Positions 1 through 54,290 of a DNA stretch of 64,000 bases are shown here, piece by piece (position 1 is the stretch's first letter; each line of letters begins with the position of its first letter). Under the pieces are notes generated by a model. It did not search any database, was not told where the DNA came from, and saw nothing but the letters and a program-made list of their open reading frames with translations. Made by a program: the position numbers and the translations under genes. Source of the stretch: Limanda limanda. Taxonomy: Eukaryota > Chordata > Actinopteri > Pleuronectiformes > Pleuronectidae. The stretch spans positions 9,349,739 through 9,413,738 of the forward strand of contig NC_083648.1 of the NCBI RefSeq assembly GCF_963576545.1. Reading direction: 5' to 3'.

Positions 1-1480
1 TTGTGTGATGCATCTGAGCGAAACCGGACCTTGTGTTACTAGGATCGATTCAAGTTAATACAATTAATGAATTTCAATATGTTCTATGTATTGCATGTTT
101 ACTTAACAGTTTTTAATCCTCTCTCATTTTATTTTTATTTCATTCTCTGCATTTTAATTTGCTTGAGCTTAATTACAACACAAAATTGTGTTTTTTACAA
201 TTTAAAACACTATTATTTTACAGTCAGATTATTACTGCCTCAGGATAAAATAATAGTATTGTAGAGAAATGGATCAAAAACCCCATGCTAAAAATAAATG
301 AAAGAAGAGACAGTCAGGTTGAGAGCTGCTCTGAATGCCGTGGCCTCTCTCACAGCTCGACTCCCCCTTGGCCTCTGTAGCTGCTTCTTATTTGAGTCAG
401 GAATGATTCGGCTGCTTTGAGAATATGTGTGTTTATGAGTGTGAGGGAGAGGAGCGAGCGCACGACACTGGAACCGTCACCATATCAAGAGCGGAGCACG
501 GCAGGGCATGCGGAACCAAAGGTCTGTTCCACATGGGGAGTGATTAAGGTGTCGCGCGAGGCCCACGGGGGAGAGAGGGCAGAAAGGAGAGCTCATTACC
601 CATAATATGGGAGGGGAAGATCTCCCACCCAACCACACTGTGGGAAACACCGTCTCACAAGATCGCTCAGAAATGTCTATAAATATATCGTCACCAGAGA
701 TGTGAAGCAGCAGTGTTACGTGATTAAATAAATTCAAATTGACATGTTCTTAATTTTCCATCATATGAGTGAATACCTGACGATGGCCTTAGTGTTCTAG
801 TTATTCCTGTGCAGAGCTACTAACCTGACATAAGCTGACAGATCTAGCTCATGTCAACTCTATGTCATAATTTTAAGTTGGAATAAAATGATCCTGCAGC
901 TTCTTACCTGGCCTTTAACTCTGTTTATTACAAGATAGAAGATGCAGATGTTATTCTTTTTAAACCCACGACCAAGTTAAAACCCCAACTCTGACCACAG
1001 AGTTTTCTTTAAATTGAATTCAGAGGATTACGACTTTGAATGGAGGCGTCGTGACATTAAAAAATTCTACTGAGGATAAGAACCTGTTTTTGACAACGGT
1101 TTTGTGATTGATTGATGCGTAGCAGTATCAGGGTGTCGACTTTGTTGAGCTTCACATGAAGTGAGAAAGAGTCGACACCAGTTTGTCTACGTGTCTGTAA
1201 CTGGAACATGTTAAAGTTTTGGATCAGACAAAAAAATTAAACGATATCGTCTTTCAACGAATTCCACTGAACTCCACCGCTGAGGTCATAAATCACTCCG
1301 ACAACTTGAGCCAGTCAGCCTTCGTTTTTCTTTTGTTTCAAACAAACGCACAAGCTGTATGCTAACAAGTGACAACCGCCTCGATACTAATAATTACACG
1401 ACTGTCAGTCATTTTGCAACAGTTAATTGAAAAAACAATCCTTGGATTAGTCGTTAATCCAACAACCTCAGCTGACCGAC
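1..1480. other. b4galt2 intron, non-coding
   Basis: AT-rich sequence downstream of the exon at 1481-1597. I checked the minus strand for the next b4galt2 exon and saw none. There is no repeat that I can name. Confidence 0.7.
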
Positions 1481-42856
<41,376 letters not shown>

Positions 42857-43447
42857 GGCCGAGGAAGGTGACCGTCCTGCGACGGCCAGCCACGACAATG
42901 CAGGCGTGGCGGGGTTATGCCCTCATAGCAACGACTGTGTGGGCAATATGAGCTGCTGTTAGATCTCTGTTAGCAACATGGGTTTGGTTGATACCCAACT
43001 TCTGCAGGAATCATGGGCTCAATCAGGAAGATAGAGTCTGAAGAATCAGCTTGTTCTATGTGTACCCAGATTCCATGCATCAGCTTTGTTGGTCCCAGAA
43101 CTATGATTATTTTATAACATGGCAGAGTGATCTAAGACATAAGGCCCCAATGCAGACTAGATTTAGTAGGACATGTAATCATATGTTGCGTTGGACACTA
43201 TCCCAGTGTCGTGTTGCTGCTTCAGCCATGTGGTACCCCAGTGTTTAGAGATAGTCCAAGAATTAGCTAGCTCCAAAACTTCCAAGAAACAGGTGATTCC
43301 AGTGATGGCACATGTCTGACTGGTGCTGAGAAACATTCATCAGTTTGTTATGTGTGGGCCTGCAGACAGCTCAGTCAGGACGTCGCCTTCTTGTGGCCTC
43401 AGATCAGCCTCTTCGCTCATCGCCTTAAACCAGGAAGTCTCAGGCAC
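42857..43447 (-). other. b4galt2: predicted b4galt2 5' untranslated part of the first coding exon
   Basis: Upstream of the start codon there is a good splice acceptor on the minus strand: a long T-rich tract followed by tgtcctgcag, with the exon starting at 43447. That gives a 591-bp leader segment in this exon. It contains several upstream ATGs. The first opens a 27-codon frame (MSEEADLRPQ...) that closes within the leader. Its stop overlaps the region where a second 25-codon frame (MNVSQHQSDM...) begins. The acceptor is inferred from sequence alone, and a weaker one (gattcctgcag, near 43000) is an alternative. Confidence 0.5.
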
Positions 43448-46209
43448 CTGCAGGACAATAAAAGAAAAAAAAAATAGGATGAAGCCTTATCAATAGGAAA
43501 TGTTATTTAATTACACAGATTTATCAAATGTTTAACTAAAAGGATTTGTGCTGGTAAATGTTAATGTTTTCACTGCTAACTTAAACCAAAGCAGGTGAAG
43601 GGCGATTCATTATAGCTGTGAAAGATTTTCAGTGAGGTGACTCTTTGAATTATTCGTTGAGTAAAATCAAACCAAAACATCATCAATCTTCCTGTGGCCT
43701 TTTAAGAGTTCTCACTGAACTTGTTCTTATTTTATATGCATGGTTGAACAGCATTGGAAAGAGGAATTTAGAAGATCTCAGTAGAAAGATATTCAACAGA
43801 AACCAAACAAACAACAAAAAAGCATCTGCAGATGCAAACAAACAAGCATCCCCGACCGTTCAGCCGAACTTACATGCCAAGTCAATTTTCCAGGCAAGTG
43901 GTTTAAAAAGCGTTTATGATGGAATGAGACGACGAGTGAGAAAACAGAAGAGAGAGGGAGCACTTAAAGCTTTTCTACAGGCGATGCTTTCTGTTGCTTT
44001 ATTGTTTTTCCAATTAGTCGGAGAAAAGAAAAAGATGAGGTTGAAGGAGACGATAAAAAAACAGAGTGACATCAGAGCCATTGCCCTGAGGGTTGGCGGC
44101 TCGGGCAAGAGACTGAACCCAGATGCTTTGAGTGGTCATCAAGACTAGAAAAGCGCGATATGAACAGAGACGATTTACTGTATATACAGACCATTTCACA
44201 GGACGCAAGCCTGGAAATAAATGATTCTCCATTCACGTAATCCAGTTGAAATTCATACACCAGTGCTAGAAGATCCAGTTCTCATGAAAATGTGTATCAT
44301 TGAAAAGAGCTGAAGCTCGAAAACAGGATTCACACGTCGGCTCAAACGGAAACACTGCTCATTCTCTTTGAATGGGGCAACGTTACGTGTCTGCATCGTG
44401 GTTCTGTTGCTTGGCTTTCCTGCACTCAGACGTTTCCAGGCGGCATCGCAGACGGCAACCAATGTAGTTCACCGGTCTGATTTAAGAATGTGAGTTGAAA
44501 TCTCCTCGTGCATCATCTGTGTTGTGATCCTCACCTATTTCTGGGTGTAACTGGGAAGTTCATTCTGTTATCACGACAGATGTTGAGCGTTAAAATGTGT
44601 GTGTGTAACCGGTATGAGATTATGTTTATACAACTGGTACAAATTGAATTAAATCCAGCAGCAAACTGAAACATATGTCAGGTGATGGAGCTCATGGCTG
44701 CTGCCCGTCCTGATATTTGGCTGCTGCTTCCTGCATCTGTCTTTTGTCTGTGGGCAGCAAAGTCATGACTGAGAAGACTGAGCCTTGAGGGACGTGTGTG
44801 TGTGTGTTAATGAGATGGATTTCTGCTGACCCAAGGACCCAGACACCGCACGCCAATCACACCATAATGCTTTTGCAGGTCAGGATTTATTTACCAGCTG
44901 TGCTGCTCCTCAGCGACTTAACACGCTGCCGTGTAATACATCGCGTCTACATTTTTCAAACATGCAGTCAGGCAGCCAGATAGATACTCAGTCCGTCAGA
45001 TGGACAGAGGAGTCTTGCCCCATTTTCCGCTTCGACTACAGAGCTCGGGGGCAAAGTGGGCTGCCCTCTGTGTCCAACAGGTGTTAAACCGTGTAAGAGG
45101 GAAGTTTGGCACTGCCGAAAATCAGCAGCAGGGAAACAGAAGTAGGAAATCCACAGACAGGATTAAGAATCTGTTTTGCCCTGGACATCCAGCCGCCGCA
45201 GGACTTCACATATCAATGTAAATAAAATACATGTCAGTGCTTTTTCTCTCGTGCAAAGTCTAAAACAAAGCCCATGAGGTTGAAATCCATCTGCACCTCG
45301 GCCTCTTTACTTGCTGACATTTTGCTCAACTGGCTTTTCTCGAGACATCCAGTGCAATCTTGAGATTTTATTTTATTTTTTTGTCTTGCTAAAGGTTAGC
45401 AGACCAAAACCACAGACAATGAAACAGTGCAGATGAAATTTCTGTTTTTCACTGGCTCTTTTGTTCACGTCTTCCGAACCCTTTAGTTTCTTTCATTATC
45501 TGCAACATTTCACAGGGGTTGTACACTTGTTTACTTCGACCTTCATATGTAAATGTCAACTGAGGGTGAGACAACAAATCCGGGACTCAAGACTGTGAGC
45601 AGTTTGAAGGTTGCAAGTGAAGGAAAGGCCGAGACGAGAAAAGATGGCCAGCGCGACGGAGAGAATAGACCCTTTCAGTATCCACTTTATTCAACAATCC
45701 CCGTAACTGTCTATTTAACAACAGCAATAAATTCCCCAACAGTCCCTGATCATAGCATGTCTGCCAAGAATGCTATAGAAGAATGCTATAAAAATATGTG
45801 AAGTGGAATATAATCAGCTGTTTCCATCTCCATTAAGTTTCAAGGCTTCTTCTGAATGAGCAAACCTGAGACTAGACGCTCCAGATGTCCTGAGGTTAGA
45901 GACGTCAATCATCAGCCTCTATCGCCGCCATCATCATCGTTATCATCATGACCAACACCATCATCATCATCATTATCACCGTGACCACCACCATCATCAT
46001 CATGACCCGTATCTCCATCATCACCACTGACAAATAGTAAGTTATAGGCAGCCAAAGAGGGGAGGGGTAATAGAAGGTCAGAGAGCGATTAGAAACAAGA
46101 TAACTAGGAGAGCATTCAGTAGAGCTCATACCTTCTCCGAGGCCCAACAGTTAAATATGCCTGTTCTTATTTATTTTCCTTTTCATCAAGATTTATGAAT
46201 TATTGGAAA
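43448..46209. other. predicted b4galt2 5' UTR intron, 3' part
   Basis: Non-coding if the splice model is right. The 167-residue frame at 43645-44148 has no recognisable domain and is treated as chance. Confidence 0.6.
45905..46030. repeat. imperfect CAT/ATC trinucleotide-rich tract
   Basis: About 125 bp of interrupted atc/cat triplets (tcatcatcat, ccaccatcatcatc). Confidence 0.8.
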
Positions 46210-46235
46210 ATAAGTAAAAATGTCAGAAAAAATAC

Positions 46236-46430
46236 TTCCCCTTCACCCTGACCCTTCCAGGATCTTCCACTTTGTTCAGATCCGAAACAAAATTGAACGG
46301 ATTCTTTCTCGGCCCATGTCCCATCCTTCCACCAAGTTTCATGGTGATCCATTTTGTAGTTTTTGTGTAATCCTGCTGAAAACCAAACCCACCAACAAAC
46401 AGACTGGGGCTAAAACATAATGTCCTTGGC
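46236..46430 (-). repeat. copy of a GTTATGTTTTCACC-type teleost repeat
   Basis: It reads ccttccaggatcttccac, cagatccgaaac, gcccatgtcccatccttccacc, aagtttcatggtgatcc, gtagtttttgtgtaatcctgc, then aaccaaacccaccaacaaac. This is the inverse of the copy at 52131-52325 and of a family I know to be widespread in teleosts. Confidence 0.7.
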
Positions 46431-47049
46431 GTGGGTATATGATGGGGTCGAAATTATGTCACAGAAAGGATATGAATATATGCATAAGGCAACACCTTCG
46501 TCAAAATTAGACCGGAGGTATGTCCAAGTGTAGACATTTACCAATTTGTAAATTGTGTAGCACATTCCAGTATGTCTCCTATCACAGAGATTAGTGAGCC
46601 GACTAATCTCTATGAGAAGCTATAGAAAGTACAGCTTTAGTCACAGAGGTTAACAACCAAGCTAACTCATTGTTCAGTGGGTTGTGGATTAATTATAAGA
46701 CTGCAAGAGGGAAATTCTCTAAAAGGGGTATAGCCTTAGTGGATCAAGAGGTAGAAGTGATACCTCAATAAGGAAAGTGACGCCAGTGACAATGTCTGAC
46801 ATGTTGCATTGCACGGCTATGTGAAGCTCCCTTACAGCCTTTTCTGCTGATCCAACTCGGACATCAATTTTGTAGTCCTTCTCCCCCATCGCCCTGCAGG
46901 ACCTCATCGATCTGGTGGCAGTATGAAACCCTCCTACAGTCCTGCAGGTATCTTACTTACTTCAATGCTTTAAAATGTACTTGAACCTGTAATCTGGTCA
47001 TATCGCATTGTACCTTAAACATGCATTTATTTTGCCTGATCTAACCTCG
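46431..47049. other. predicted 5' UTR intron, non-coding
   Basis: Short stretch with no recognised feature except a small inverted repeat, gagattagt...actaatctc (46588-46611). Its right part may be decayed LINE sequence. Confidence 0.5.
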
Positions 47050-47720
47050 CCCACCTATTGCCGAGGCTGCATTTTATCCGAGAAGTTTTAGAGGAAGCTG
47101 TAGCCAAGAAGCTCACTGTCTCGACTGCACACTTTACATTTTAGATCAATTCCAATCAGCTCCCCTCAGAAGCAATCCATTAAGACAGCCCTTCTTAGAG
47201 TCTCCGATGACATAATGGTGTCTTGTGAAGTGTGTGAACGTGCAGTTCTCGATACTGTGGATCACAACATACTGATTAAAAGTCTGAGGCAGTGGGTGGG
47301 GGTTTATGGGAGTGTACAGGACTGATTCTCATACCATATCTCTACAGATAGGAGCTTTTCTGTGTCGTTTGGTCCCTACATGTCTGAAACTGATCTCTTC
47401 TGTGTTGTTCCCCAAGCTTCTGACTTGGGGCCTTTTTCTTTGTATATTTTTACTTTAAGTTGCGCTGCTTTGCCGATGATACTCTGCTGTTTTCTTATAA
47501 GAATGATGCACTTTTTGTATAATTATCAGATTGGCCTAAAGGTCTGGGTGGCTAACAGCTTTTGACAGCTAACAATGACCTGCAGATAAGACGGTCCTTA
47601 TCATTATTTTAGATAGCAAAGCTTCCCAGGCTGCTCAATCTATTGGGCCCCTTTCCTCCACTCTACACTTTAATTTGAGAAATGTTTATTATTTGATCAG
47701 CATCTTCACTTCAAAGAACA
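47050..47720 (+). mobile_element. L2-clade LINE reverse-transcriptase relic, frameshifted
   Basis: The plus strand, with stops and frameshifts, decodes to pieces of a non-LTR reverse transcriptase. They are KTALLRVSDDIM, VLDTVDHNILIKSLRQWVG, DRSFSVSFGPYMSET, VVPQASDLGP (normally GVPQGSxLGP), CFADDTLLFS (the YADD active-site box with Phe for Tyr) and QSIGPLSSTL. The order and wording fit L2/Maui-type elements of fish. It is a dead fragment: there is a stop after VQD, a frame change before CFADD, and no ends are visible. No intact gene can be assigned. Confidence 0.8.
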
Positions 47721-49835
47721 TATTACATTGTTAGCAAGTGCATGTTTATTGCAATTTAGGAAACTCAGGTCTATTGTAGGAAAACCAGAGCTAAAAACGA
47801 ATTCATCGAACCTGGCCTTGGTCTCACCTTGTGGTTACAATCTTGTGACCTTTATGTTGCTTATATTATAATAGTTTCTTTACAACTTGTAAAGTTTTAT
47901 CTTTAATAAGTGTATGTTTCTCTGACCACCAGCTGCTTCAGAGTGATAAATCTGCCAATGTTTTCACTGCAAACTTATGTGAGTGATCGGTTTTATTTAA
48001 AGGATTAGGATGCTCTGCTGAAAGCTACACTTTTACCAAAGTTCACCCTTTAATATACAGGTCCTGAAATTTACATTTTAATAACACCGACAGGGCTTAG
48101 TTGTAGTGCAGTGGTTTCTGCCTTTGCTTCAGAGTTGTTCATACGCACAATTACAGATGTGATGCTGCAAGACCAGAATAATAAAATACACAAGAGGAAT
48201 TCTGGAAAAAAGTGGATCTGTGTGACATTTTATCACTGGGATGTAGAATTAAAAGGAAAGTGATGAAACATTAATGATTCAGTCATGGTGTGAGCATGTT
48301 CACACCAATCTGTCCCAACAAGGTGCAGTCTGTCAAAGCAGGGCATTTAATCTCAGCATATCTTTCTGTTTCTGAAAATATGCACATTGAAAGCAAACTC
48401 TTTGAGACACTGTTGTTTGATAAGGTCCGATCTTAGCTCACTTTCAACATTAACACAAACGCTGAGACACGTCAAAATATACATTCAGAAGGAGGCGTTC
48501 CCTCGCATGTCTACAGCATCTGCATCTTCAAATTTTAATTGGTCGCCAGACGGGTGGCCAGACTGCTAATTTGTGAGGGTACATAATTCATTGAGTCGAG
48601 GCCGAGCATATGTTTGAAGGAGAGATGGACTGTGACTGAACTCAGGGTGTTGAATGTGAAAGGACGACTCAAAACAGAACATCCAACATTAATGATTTTA
48701 TCCACCGATAGAAAAGTAGAGTCAAAGCATCAAAAAGGAGCCTTACGGTCACCAGCAATAATTAAGATTCATTAAATGTCTGAATCTTCAAGAGCAAATG
48801 TAGGATATCTACATTATCTTCCACTCATTCTGTCCAGTTGTCTGTCTGTTCCTCCCCTTTCTGCTTCGATCGTGCAATACCACTTCACTTCTCTTTCCAA
48901 CTACACAACCTGACTTTTCAAATATTCAAAAGTGCAGCCATGTTTCACAATTTCCTCAGAGACAGGAACACAAAGGGAACATGTTTCCCAACATAAATTA
49001 TTTCCATCAGAAATGTAAAAAAGGGAACGTCTTGCAGTTTGATCAATTGTGAAGAACATTGTTTAGAGTAGTGCATCTTTCCTTTGTGTATCTTGAAAAG
49101 AAACCATAGGATGTATTTTGAGAAAGAAATACAAAAACAGATGCACAAAACAAAATGTGTATTTTTCTTTTATTGATTTTTGTTGATTTCAGCCCAAGAA
49201 ACGACATATTGCAGGAAAATAGGGACATTAGTGTAACTCTTGCTGTTGGCAATGCTGCAAAACGAAAGCATCAGATTAGTTATGTAAAGGGAGATGTATC
49301 AGTGTGTCCGATCTCTAGCTCAATTAATAGCAACAACCAGGGGCTTAACTGATCTTCTATTTTTTTATTATCCTTAATACAAAAAGCCCCACAGCATTGA
49401 TGTTTGCATAACAACAATAAGCAACAACTTTATTAGCACCATTATAGCTGAAATCACACACTAAGGAAACGATGTAAACAAGGTCAGATAAACACAGTAT
49501 TATTTTTTAAACGTGTCGCCCTATGATCAGCTTGGTATCCCTTCATGCTGCAGCATCCAGTCACCACCACAGCTGTAGCCTGGCTACGCTGCACTAGGAC
49601 TGGTCCTGTGGTGGCCGGCTCTACAGCTTATACCTTCACCCAACCTGTTTGTAGGGTAGGGATTTCACTATATGAAAATTTGGTGCCAAGATTTTTGTCC
49701 AAGGAAATACCACGTTTCCACAATTATCGATACTATAAAAGGAAAAAGTCACACATCAAGCAATACATAGCTGATACACAGCCAATAATATAGCTAACGA
49801 ACAACAGTTTCGAGGGGAACACATCAAACAATCTT
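47721..49835. other. predicted 5' UTR intron, non-coding
   Basis: No exon or nameable element. The left part may be an extension of the decayed LINE. Confidence 0.55.
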
Positions 49836-49908
49836 TGCATAATCCTACTGACAAACCAACCAACAAATAAGAGTGAACATATAACCTCTTTTGGGGAGGT
49901 AAGAATAG
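49836..49908 (-). repeat. fragment of the GTTATGTTTTCACC-type repeat
   Basis: It contains cataatcctactgacaaacc, aaccaacaaataa and then cataacctcttttggggaggtaa, the end portion of the family seen at 46236-46430. Confidence 0.55.
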
Positions 49909-49949
49909 CCTGTACACGGTCCTTGACTTCCTGATCATCATTTCCAATA

Positions 49950-50190
49950 AGGCCAAGCCGATAATCAGTCCCCAGTGCCCTGTAGCTGCTCAGCACCAAA
50001 CAGCAGAAAGACAACGTTAGCAGCTTGGTAGTGATCTCACCAGAACATTTAGCTGCTAAAGAGACAGATATTTCCCACAGGAGTCGGTAGAATCCAAAAA
50101 CCAAACCAAACGACCAGTTAGACAGAAACACGATTCCAAATGCTGTCGCTGGACGTGTAAATAAGGCTCTGGTTCGTCGTGTCAACTTTA
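49950..50190 (+). repeat. diverged teleost dispersed repeat (catttagctgctaaagag type)
   Basis: It contains aaacagcagaaag, acgttagcagcttggtagtg, catttagctgctaaagagac, agatatttcccacaggag and ccaaaaaccaaacc in the order of a common fish repeat that I know by sequence but not by name. The 150-residue minus-strand frame (49733-50185) runs across this and the neighbouring repeat and is not a gene. Confidence 0.55.
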
Positions 50191-52130
50191 AAAAGGTAAT
50201 AATCCAGTTTATGATTACAGCTTGTTCCTGCTCTTCCCAAGTGACCAGAACAAACTTTTTTCATTATAGGCTAAACAAAAATAGAATGTAATATATAGTC
50301 AAACTAGCAAAACAGTAAATAAAACAGATGATCATTGTATAAAAATGAGTCAGAGAATAAAACATTTCCCCGGGCCTCTTGTGTGTTAACCTACAAGCCA
50401 GCCCTCCCAGTCTTATCAAAAATGCATTAGCCATGCTACACTCCATCGTATGGAGCCTCGGAGCTCTGCCATGGCTCCAGCACATCCCGCTGTTGGCAAG
50501 TTCATCTCCCACAAACCAACTGGTGCACAGTGGGACATAAGGAAGTTATGTTTGGTTCGGCACAGGCAGCCCCCAACTAGGAATGTATATTAGAAGAAGC
50601 AGGTAAATCTACATTTAAAAAGAGGCCACTTTAAAAAGAGGTTTTCTAATAAAGTTACACAATTTTGACTGATTCATCTCCGTGTTGAATTTCTAAATTA
50701 ATTTCTCAACATGACAAATACATTATCGAAGAAAGCCGATGTTTCCCCCGGGTCTCGGCTGAAGATTACATCCCTGCTCTGAAAGCTCAAAGCTGTGAGT
50801 GATATAAAAATAAAGAGCGAGAGGACGGAGAAATAGAAAGAGGATGTTAATAGAGAGAGACAGAGACACAGCACACTTCACAGTCATTATGAAGGATCTG
50901 GGTCAAGTCACTAAGAAGGAGGGCATTGATGGCACTGACAACATATTGTGAAAATGACCTACTGTCCGACTGCACCATTGTGCGATCATAAAATATGTAC
51001 ACAGTTTATATATTTCAGCCTGAACGTAAAGTAAATGATGCCATTATCAGGCTGACATATATCACACATATAAAAATAAAACTGTCCCCCCTTCCTAGGA
51101 AGCTTTTAATCAGAGCACCTTGTATCTACGTATCTTTGAGTAAATAATATATCCACATCCTCTTAAAACCCAAACCACTCGTGGGTAGAATCAACATTGA
51201 AAGCAATGTATTCACAGAGTGTGTGAGGCCGGGACTATCATCATAAGTGACATTGTGGATCAAGAATGGGAGTTCTACAGAGTCAAGCATCACCAGACAC
51301 AGGTGAACAGCTCTTTGTGCAGCAGCGGGGGGGCACAGCTTCAGGGTTCTGTGGAATATTATCCAGTTTAATAACTTGTTTATCACTCGCAAATATGTAA
51401 AATCTTTACAGCTTTTCACAAGTAAGAAATGGCTGTTTTCATGTTTTATATTATTGTAAATATTTTTGCATGGTCCATATATTTGGCTACTGATCAGAAA
51501 AAAAAGTTGTTCTCAACAGTGAAAAAAAATCACTTGATAACCGAGACATGAAATGCTGCTGAAATAACAATTACTTTTGCCCTCAGCCCTGGTACTTCAC
51601 TAGATAAATGTTTATCTGCAGAGGATCTGGGACCAGGGAAGTCCAAAGTGGAGCTCGCAGCACAAAGTCGTCCTGTGATAACCTCGGATTCGTCCCACCA
51701 GATGGGTTTGATAACTCCAGGCCAAAGCGTAGATTACATGATCGATGACAAGCATCTCCGCTGATCTGCTGGAGGTGAACACCAGAGCCCTTGCGGTTCC
51801 CCTGCCTGAAGGGAGAAATGAGACAAAGCTGTGTCTACACCGAAAGCCAGGCTCAGGCTGACATTTCTCCTAGATTTGCAATCGTGGTAAATGTTTGTAT
51901 TTCCCAGTTGTGATATATATATATTTTTTATATTTGAATATAAAACCGAAAGAGAAAGAAACGGAAAGATCACAGTTTGCAGCAAAGAGAGGAGCAATAA
52001 ATTGTGGGGGAAAAAAATAGAGGGATGAATTCAGGAGAGGAAATTAGTGCCTCTGACCTCTGGACCAGTCTCACAGCACTGGAGAATTCTCCATCGCTCT
52101 GAGATAGAGGACAAAAAAACACTCTGACTT
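50191..52130. other. predicted 5' UTR intron, non-coding
   Basis: No coding or RNA feature and no nameable repeat is seen. Confidence 0.6.
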
Positions 52131-52325
52131 GTTACCTTCGCCAAAGAGGTTATGTTTTCACCCCCGACTGTTTTTTTGTTGTTTAATTTCAGCAGCACTG
52201 AACAGATTACAGAGAAACTCGGGGGATGAATGGGGCAAAGGCCAAGAAAGAACACATTCGTCTTTAGTGCGGATCTGGAAAAGGAGACCAGGACTCTTTT
52301 TTTAATCACTTTCTTAAACATTGAC
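52131..52325 (+). repeat. copy of a GTTATGTTTTCACC-type teleost repeat
   Basis: It reads ttcgccaaagaggttatgtt, ttcacccccgactg, then gggatgaatggggcaaaggcc, aagaaagaacacattcg, ggatctggaaaaggag, and atcactttcttaaacattg. It is the best-preserved copy in the window, with its central block altered. Confidence 0.7.
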
Positions 52326-54194
52326 AGCTATTGGCCGTTTAAAAAAAAAAAAAAACTTTACAAATTTCCAAGAAAACATCTAATAGATGTTGATGAAAGA
52401 TATCTGGTATATTTAGGGGACTGATATTGATGAGTGTGTGCGTTTTGTTGCAGATTTTAGTTTGTGTTTTTTATTCCCAGGGCCACAGGGGATGGTGCCC
52501 TTACGCAATAATATGGGTCAAGTTCTTTTGCTGGATTTGCAAATGAGGTGATCATTGTAATTAAAATGGCTAAATCCCTGCAAAGAAAAAGCGACAAACA
52601 AAGAGTAAAAGACATATATTTAAAAAATCAGTAAATGTCAAAATTTGTCATTTGTCATTTGTATTGGTTGTCAGATCGGCGGTTGTCATTTGTGGTCAAA
52701 AATTGTTAAGGTGGATTGTGGAAGAGGAGGAAAATGCTGCGTAAGACCCACACAACCATTGACTGTTTAAGACCCATCTCAATCAAGTTGGTACTATACC
52801 CGACAACCCTCTGAAAGTGAATTATATTTCAAAGGAAAGGTACAAAGCTAAAATATGGATGATCGTACGTTTTTCAATCTTACATAGTTCAGTCTAGATG
52901 TTCCTTGTTTAACTTGAGGCTCTTATCTATCTACCCATCCATTTGATCATTAGGGGCCAAAAACCTCTTCCTGGTGATTTCTGTGGATTTCATTGCAACA
53001 ACAAAAGACAACAGGATACAATCGGAATGGAGCAGGAAAAAAAAGGAGCCGAGATGAAAAGAGCCGAGCGGTGAGAGGCAGAACAGAAGAGGAGAGAGTA
53101 GAAAGCCGACCAAATCAGAACAAAACTCCAGCGTTCAACCCGGCTCCACTCAGCTCTGTCCGTGCGGATATTAAATTGCCTCTCAGCTGTCTCTCATCTG
53201 AAGGAGGTTTGAACTGTTTTAAAGTCTGAGATCACATTGCATCTCTGCTGTTCTTGCTTCTCTCTATCTGGAGCCCAGTTCCCTGCTTTGTTGCCGAGGT
53301 CCACTCTTTCTCTAGCTTCTTTTTTTGTGACTTTGTTTTTTCAGATGAAAGTGACAACACGAAGGGAAAGCAACGAGACGCCTCTTGTGAACAGGCTTCT
53401 GATGAAATGCCAGAGTGTTTCCACGTTAAGTCAGATGCTGAATGCCCGTTTCTCAGCGTGCAGGCCGAGTTATGCAAGTACAACAAAGTCCTGTCTGCTG
53501 CTGCAATCCATACAGTGGAAGCGTCATAATCATCATCAGCATCTCTCTCTCTCTCTCTCTCTGTGTGTGTGCTCTTCCTCTCAGTCTCTCGCCCTCTCTC
53601 TCTAATCCAGCTGCTCATTTGGCATCGGAGCAAAGAAATAAATGAAGTGCTTCAGAAGAAGCGAAGATTCACTTGGGGGATTGTGGGTAGAGGGAGTGCA
53701 ATGAGGATTTGGTGAGGGGTTTTAAAGACAGTTTATTTAAATGAGTGTCTTCTTTTTCGGCTTGTGGGACTTTAGGCTTAAGGCCACTACCGTTCAATTA
53801 TGCTTTCAATGGTTGTCGACTTAATCAACGTGGGCCCTCGGAAGTTATTTTTCTTTGTAACTCTATTGAGTTTGAAAAGCAGTGTTTAATCTTTTTAAGT
53901 GTAAAGGGGGAAACAATAACATGCAACCTGTTATCTGTAGTCATGTTGAATAGAAAATATAAACAAAAAGATAAACTATAGAGAGAGAAGAATTGGAATA
54001 CTGCTTTAACAATAATATATGAAAACAGAGAAAGATCTACCCAACAAATGGCTGCTTTATTTACCTTTAAATAGACGGACTTTACTTATCGTTCCTTTGC
54101 CAGAGGAGGGACCACGCTCTATACAAAGACAACAGGAAACAGATTTTGTCCGTTTGGGCTTATTCAGTTTCCTCATCTATACAATTCACATCAT
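52326..54194. other. predicted 5' UTR intron, non-coding
   Basis: Contains a 14-A run (52341-52354), a purine-rich patch (53030-53110) and a CT/GT run (53541-53570). No exon is seen. Confidence 0.6.
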
Positions 54195-54290
54195 AGCTAT
54201 AGCCATCTTAGCTTAGCTTAGCACAGAGACAGGAAATAAATGGAAACAGCTAGCCAGTCTTTGTACAGAACCTCTGCAGCTCACAGGTTC
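54195..54290 (+). repeat. fragment of a dispersed repeat (cttagcttagcacagagac...aacagctagcc)
   Basis: The words agcttagcttagcacagagac and ggaaacagctagccagtctttg match a repeat frequent in fish genomes. Only this short part is recognisable. Confidence 0.5.

Noticed and set aside
42857..42898. Upstream in-frame extension of b4galt2 by 14 residues
   Set aside because: The extension begins at TTG, not ATG. The ATG at 42854-42856 aligns with the known protein start.
43645..44148. 167-residue plus-strand frame, Lys/Arg/Gln rich
   Set aside because: No recognisable domain, and its composition follows A-rich DNA.
49733..50185. 150-residue minus-strand frame with hydrophobic stretches
   Set aside because: It crosses two recognisable dispersed repeats and has no known domain or splice context.
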